This document shows, piece by piece, positions 5,712-8,141 of a DNA stretch of 8,141 nucleotides (position 1 is its first letter; every line of letters begins with the position of its first letter). Source of the DNA: DATDUW01 sp035290185. Its GTDB lineage: Bacteria; Patescibacteriota; Patescibacteriia; UBA9934; GWF2-40-263. Both the position numbers and the translations under genes were made by a program. The notes under the pieces were generated by a model. It ran no database searches. It was not told where the DNA came from and saw nothing but the letters and a program-made list of their open reading frames with translations. The stretch lies in assembly GCA_035290185.1 (NCBI GenBank), contig DATDUW010000023.1, forward strand, positions 1-8,141. The letters are read 5' to 3'.

Positions 5712-6537
5712 GAGGATTATACCCCTTGGAAATTTCCTCTCCGTCCGTGTAGCCGTCGCCGTCCGTGTCGGCCTTTGCGGGATGGGTCCCCCAAAGGGCC
5801 CATTCGTCCCCATCGGAAACGCCGTCGCCGTCCGTGTCGACCAAGAGATCGCTTGTTCCCAAGGTCTGTTCCTTTTTCGCATCCAACCCGTCATGATCCA
5901 CGTCTCCCGTTCCAACCGCATCTAGGCAAGAAACCAAATCCTCCTCCTGGGAAAGAGCTCGACACTGCATCGGATCCCCGCTTGCAACAGCAGTCGCAAG
6001 CGTTTCCGTACGAATCAATTCCTCTTCGGTTTTTCCCGTTACTGACTCACATTCCTGTACGAGTTCCTCATCCGTTAACTTCACACAAGTCGCGGGATCT
6101 TTTTCTTCGATTGCCTTGCGCCACCACACAGCATCCAAACAGTGCGTCCGTGCGATCGCTTCCACGATTTCGTTACAAACTTCTGGTCGACGTCCGTCTA
6201 GAGCAACCCCCCAAACACAGTTTTCAAAGGCGTCTCCTTTCAATTCCGTACATAGTTCTTCCAATCCCGTACGCTGAGCTGCTTCTTCCACTCGTTGGCT
6301 TCGACAGGTTTCTGGATATTTTTCTTGATCGCACGTTTTCAGCTCCTGGCGCAAGGTCTGAACGGCCAATGCTTGCGCTGTGCCGCGCAAAGAGGTTTCC
6401 CGCCGATCCCGCATCCAGAAAAAAAGAAAAAAAACGATTCCAAGCAGGAGAAGACCAAAACCAACTACCAAAATCTTCCGACGGTTTTCCCCGTTGATCT
6501 GGCGGCGGAAAAAAGAAACGATCTTGTAAAAGGTCAT
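5692..6537 (-). CDS. Membrane-anchored protein with cysteine-hairpin repeats and TSP3 repeats (first of three)
   Basis: A 281-residue protein of no named family that I recognise. A short basic cytoplasmic tail (1-21, RRQINGENRRK) precedes one membrane segment (about 22-42), so the rest should lie outside. Residues 69-204 hold ten cysteines in five regular pairs: C69/C78, C96/C107, C121/C133, C151/C163 and C192/C204, with 8, 10, 11, 11 and 11 residues between. The surrounding sequence repeats as well, for example KDPATCVKLTDEELVQEC and GDPMQCRALSQEEDLVSC, suggesting helical hairpins pinned by disulfides. Three calcium-loop repeats close the protein: DVDHDGLDAKKE (212-223), DTDGDGVSDGDE (234-245) and DTDGDGYTDGEE (257-268). 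It starts 12 bases after the VWA gene with only a weak ribosome site, so the two are probably co-expressed and may interact on the surface. Confidence 0.88.
   Translation of the reverse strand: MTFYKIVSFFRRQINGENRRKILVVGFGLLLLGIVFFLFFWMRDRRETSLRGTAQALAVQTLRQELKTCDQEKYPETCRSQRVEEAAQRTGLEELCTELKGDAFENCVWGVALDGRRPEVCNEIVEAIARTHCLDAVWWRKAIEEKDPATCVKLTDEELVQECESVTGKTEEELIRTETLATAVASGDPMQCRALSQEEDLVSCLDAVGTGDVDHDGLDAKKEQTLGTSDLLVDTDGDGVSDGDEWALWGTHPAKADTDGDGYTDGEEISKGYNPLGSGRW
5734..5904 (-). repeat. Three TSP3 calcium-loop repeats (first TSP3 protein)
   Basis: The copies lie at 5869-5904 (divergent, DVDHDG), 5803-5838 and 5734-5769 (both DTDGDG). Each of the last two is encoded by nearly the same GC-rich stretch seen in the other two TSP3 genes. 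Confidence 0.85.
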
Positions 6538-6549
6538 AGGTTCTCGCGG

Positions 6550-8141
6550 CTATTGCGGACAATAGTTCAACTTCAAATCGCTGATCTTTACGGTTCCTTC
6601 TCCGGAAAAATTCAAACGGATCGGCACCGTCCATTCTCCTCCGCTCTTCGGACAATCGAACCCCTCTGGAAGCGGTAGGGCCATATCGTTTCCTTGTCGA
6701 ACCGCACCGGTCGTGACCGTTGTTTCTCCCGCAAAGGTCGTTGTATAGCTCACGATCGTTCCCAGAATCGAATTGACGATCGTCTGATACATTGTCTCGA
6801 GTTCCTCGGCCGTTGAGGCGTGGTAGGCATATTCGACGCCGTCCCGAGGCTGACAATCAGCCGTATTCCCCAATGCGGCGACACACACGTCCGCACAACT
6901 TCCAGATGAAGAAGAGCAGGAGGTCGGACAGGTCTGCTGACACTCTTCAACCGCGGCAGGACACGATCCAGAAGATTCCACCGCATCAATACACGTCTTC
7001 AAATCGCCTGAACACGTTGTCTGACACTCCTCGACTCCTTTCGTAGAATCCTGACACTCCTCTTCGATGGAAGCGACACAATCATCACAGGATGCAGAAT
7101 CTGGATCTTTACAGGCCGCGGTGCAGGATCCTGGGGTGTCTCCTGCCCCCCAAACATCACATTCCTTCAATAGTTCATCACATCCCTTCAAACACTGTGT
7201 TTCCTCGGCTTCGCAAACATTCTTGCATTCTGTTTTTGAGTCAAACGATGCCACACAGGTCTGTGAACAGCTATCAACACAACCTTCCGTACACTGATCG
7301 CACGATGAACAGTAATTACTTGACAGATGGGTCATGTAACCGACCAGGTCAGGATTGGTTGTAATAGCGGCTGTAAAGATGACAACGTCCGACGCTCGAA
7401 TCTGATCACGAACTCCCACTGCCTCCAATACGGCATCCGTCGTCGTAAAACAGATCCCGTCATTGCTTATCTCCGATGAGTGACATTCTGTATCTGTTGT
7501 ACAAAAATCTCCAATAGAATCAGAATCTCCTTTTATGCAGGTATTCGTCCCATAACCAGCAAGGCTTGTACTCGGTTCACCATCACTTAGAAGAACCACA
7601 ATTTTTTTCGTCTCTTTCGCAGAAGAAGAAAATAGTTCTGTACGAATGCATTCCAAACCGCCTGCGGTGGGGGTTCCTCCTCCCGTCCGGTTTACGCCCA
7701 TGGTCGTATAGTAAGAAACCGTCCCTGTCTTTGGATTGAAGAGGAGGTCATTCTCTTGTTGAGACGTCGTCAGCACATGGTCCATCCACGACTGAGCACT
7801 GTTTCCAGATGCATAACACGCGTCAGAAACCGTTATTCCGTCTTTTCCGTCCGTATCGACCCCCCCAGTCATGTCACCCATGAAACTGACGGTGCCAATA
7901 CGCATCTGTCCGTTCCCACCGGCATAGGCGTTAAACAATTCCTGAATCGCCTTCACCATGGAATCCACGACAATTTCAATGCGCGCATCTAAATTTTCAT
8001 CAGGGACACACGCTCCGCAAACGCCTTGATCATCACAACAGTCTGCGTATTCCGAACAGAGTTCCCCTGTTTTTTCCCCTTCGCCCGAGCAGGTCTTCAG
8101 AGCTTTTCCGTCCGCGGTCGATTCCATGCTTCCGGACAGAT
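6550..8141 (-). CDS. Cysteine-rich von Willebrand factor A domain protein (N-terminus outside window)
   Basis: VWA domains bind partners through a divalent metal held by a MIDAS site; in bacteria such proteins often act at the surface. The frame stays open to the window edge, and the last visible codons read (n)AT-CTG-TCC-GGA-AGC-ATG, i.e. the end of a DLSGSM motif, so the ATG at 8127 is internal and not the start. Numbering from that Met, the other MIDAS parts are the Thr in GGGTPTAGGLE (149-159) and the Asp in KKIVVLLSDGEPST (174-187). The fold resumes as DVVIFTAAI (247-255) and YAYHASTAEELETMYQTIVNSIL (433-455). Three insertions carry cysteines: 13-40 (six), 197-226 (four) and 273-425 (26). 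The last has many CxxxC pairs. A tail of about 70 residues (456-525) with two more cysteines looks beta-rich. Forty cysteines are visible in all, implying an oxidising, exported location. The signal peptide would lie outside the window. The gene ends 12 bases before the first TSP3 gene. Confidence 0.88.
   Translation of the reverse strand, partial: LSGSMESTADGKALKTCSGEGEKTGELCSEYADCCDDQGVCGACVPDENLDARIEIVVDSMVKAIQELFNAYAGGNGQMRIGTVSFMGDMTGGVDTDGKDGITVSDACYASGNSAQSWMDHVLTTSQQENDLLFNPKTGTVSYYTTMGVNRTGGGTPTAGGLECIRTELFSSSAKETKKIVVLLSDGEPSTSLAGYGTNTCIKGDSDSIGDFCTTDTECHSSEISNDGICFTTTDAVLEAVGVRDQIRASDVVIFTAAITTNPDLVGYMTHLSSNYCSSCDQCTEGCVDSCSQTCVASFDSKTECKNVCEAEETQCLKGCDELLKECDVWGAGDTPGSCTAACKDPDSASCDDCVASIEEECQDSTKGVEECQTTCSGDLKTCIDAVESSGSCPAAVEECQQTCPTSCSSSSGSCADVCVAALGNTADCQPRDGVEYAYHASTAEELETMYQTIVNSILGTIVSYTTTFAGETTVTTGAVRQGNDMALPLPEGFDCPKSGGEWTVPIRLNFSGEGTVKISDLKLNYCPQ

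Noticed and set aside
4306..5904. Recurring CCGTCNCCNTCNG-type DNA motif considered as a CRISPR or intergenic repeat
   Set aside because: Every copy is in frame within a coding region and encodes the DTDGDG loop. Spacing is set by protein repeats, with no spacers of uniform length.
5586..6497. 303-residue plus-strand open frame
   Set aside because: It lies antisense to the first TSP3 gene and is rich in Arg, Pro and Ser, typical of reading a GC-skewed coding strand backwards. There is no recognisable domain, and the minus-strand protein is clearly real.
6224..6856. 210-residue minus-strand open frame bridging the VWA and first TSP3 genes
   Set aside because: It is out of frame with both well-supported proteins and has an Arg/Ser-rich low-quality composition. 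It is a shadow frame.
7837..7857. DTDGKDG in the VWA protein considered as another TSP3 repeat
   Set aside because: Only one half-motif is present and it lacks the downstream DxxE element. It may be a metal-binding loop, but a TSP3 call is not supported.

Overview
This window looks like a bacterial chromosome fragment in which every gene I can support reads leftward (minus strand). Compact operons, small proteins, a cell-division block and many membrane-anchored proteins with 'DTDGDG' calcium-loop (thrombospondin type 3, TSP3) repeats suggest a candidate phyla radiation (Patescibacteria) bacterium, perhaps near the Parcubacteria/Uhrbacteria/Magasanikbacteria. That placement is inference from gene content and style. 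Three genes end in TGA (ybeY and the two small ORFs between ftsA and ftsZ), consistent with the standard bacterial code rather than TGA=Gly.

Layout in transcription order (right to left). (1) 8141-6550: a large extracytoplasmic von Willebrand factor A (VWA) protein, cut by the window edge inside its metal-binding DxSGS motif, with three cysteine-rich insertions. (2) 6537-5692, 5597-4914 and 4899-3814: three consecutive single-pass membrane proteins carrying TSP3 repeats. The first also has five C-x8-11-C hairpin repeats; the third ends in an extra ~150-residue domain. A promoter-like site, a hairpin and a tiny Pro/Phe-rich ORF lie between the first and second. (3) 3803-2995: ybeY (16S rRNA maturation endonuclease) overlapping an undecaprenol/diacylglycerol kinase gene by ATGA. 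(4) 2970-1711: ftsA. (5) 1662-1001: two unrecognised overlapping genes, a 71-residue acidic protein and a 153-residue membrane protein, then a strong intrinsic terminator. (6) 723-1: the N-terminal 241 residues of FtsZ, with its own predicted promoter.

Together the right half encodes a disulfide-rich, calcium-binding surface set. The left half is a housekeeping block for ribosome maturation, lipid-carrier recycling and division. Gaps from the VWA gene to the 153-residue gene are short or negative except for 94 bp between the first two TSP3 genes, so the surface genes may be partly co-transcribed with ftsA. FtsZ appears to be a separate transcription unit.

The most unusual items are the VWA protein with 40 visible cysteines, the tandem TSP3 trio beside division genes, and the uncharacterised two-gene insert between ftsA and ftsZ.
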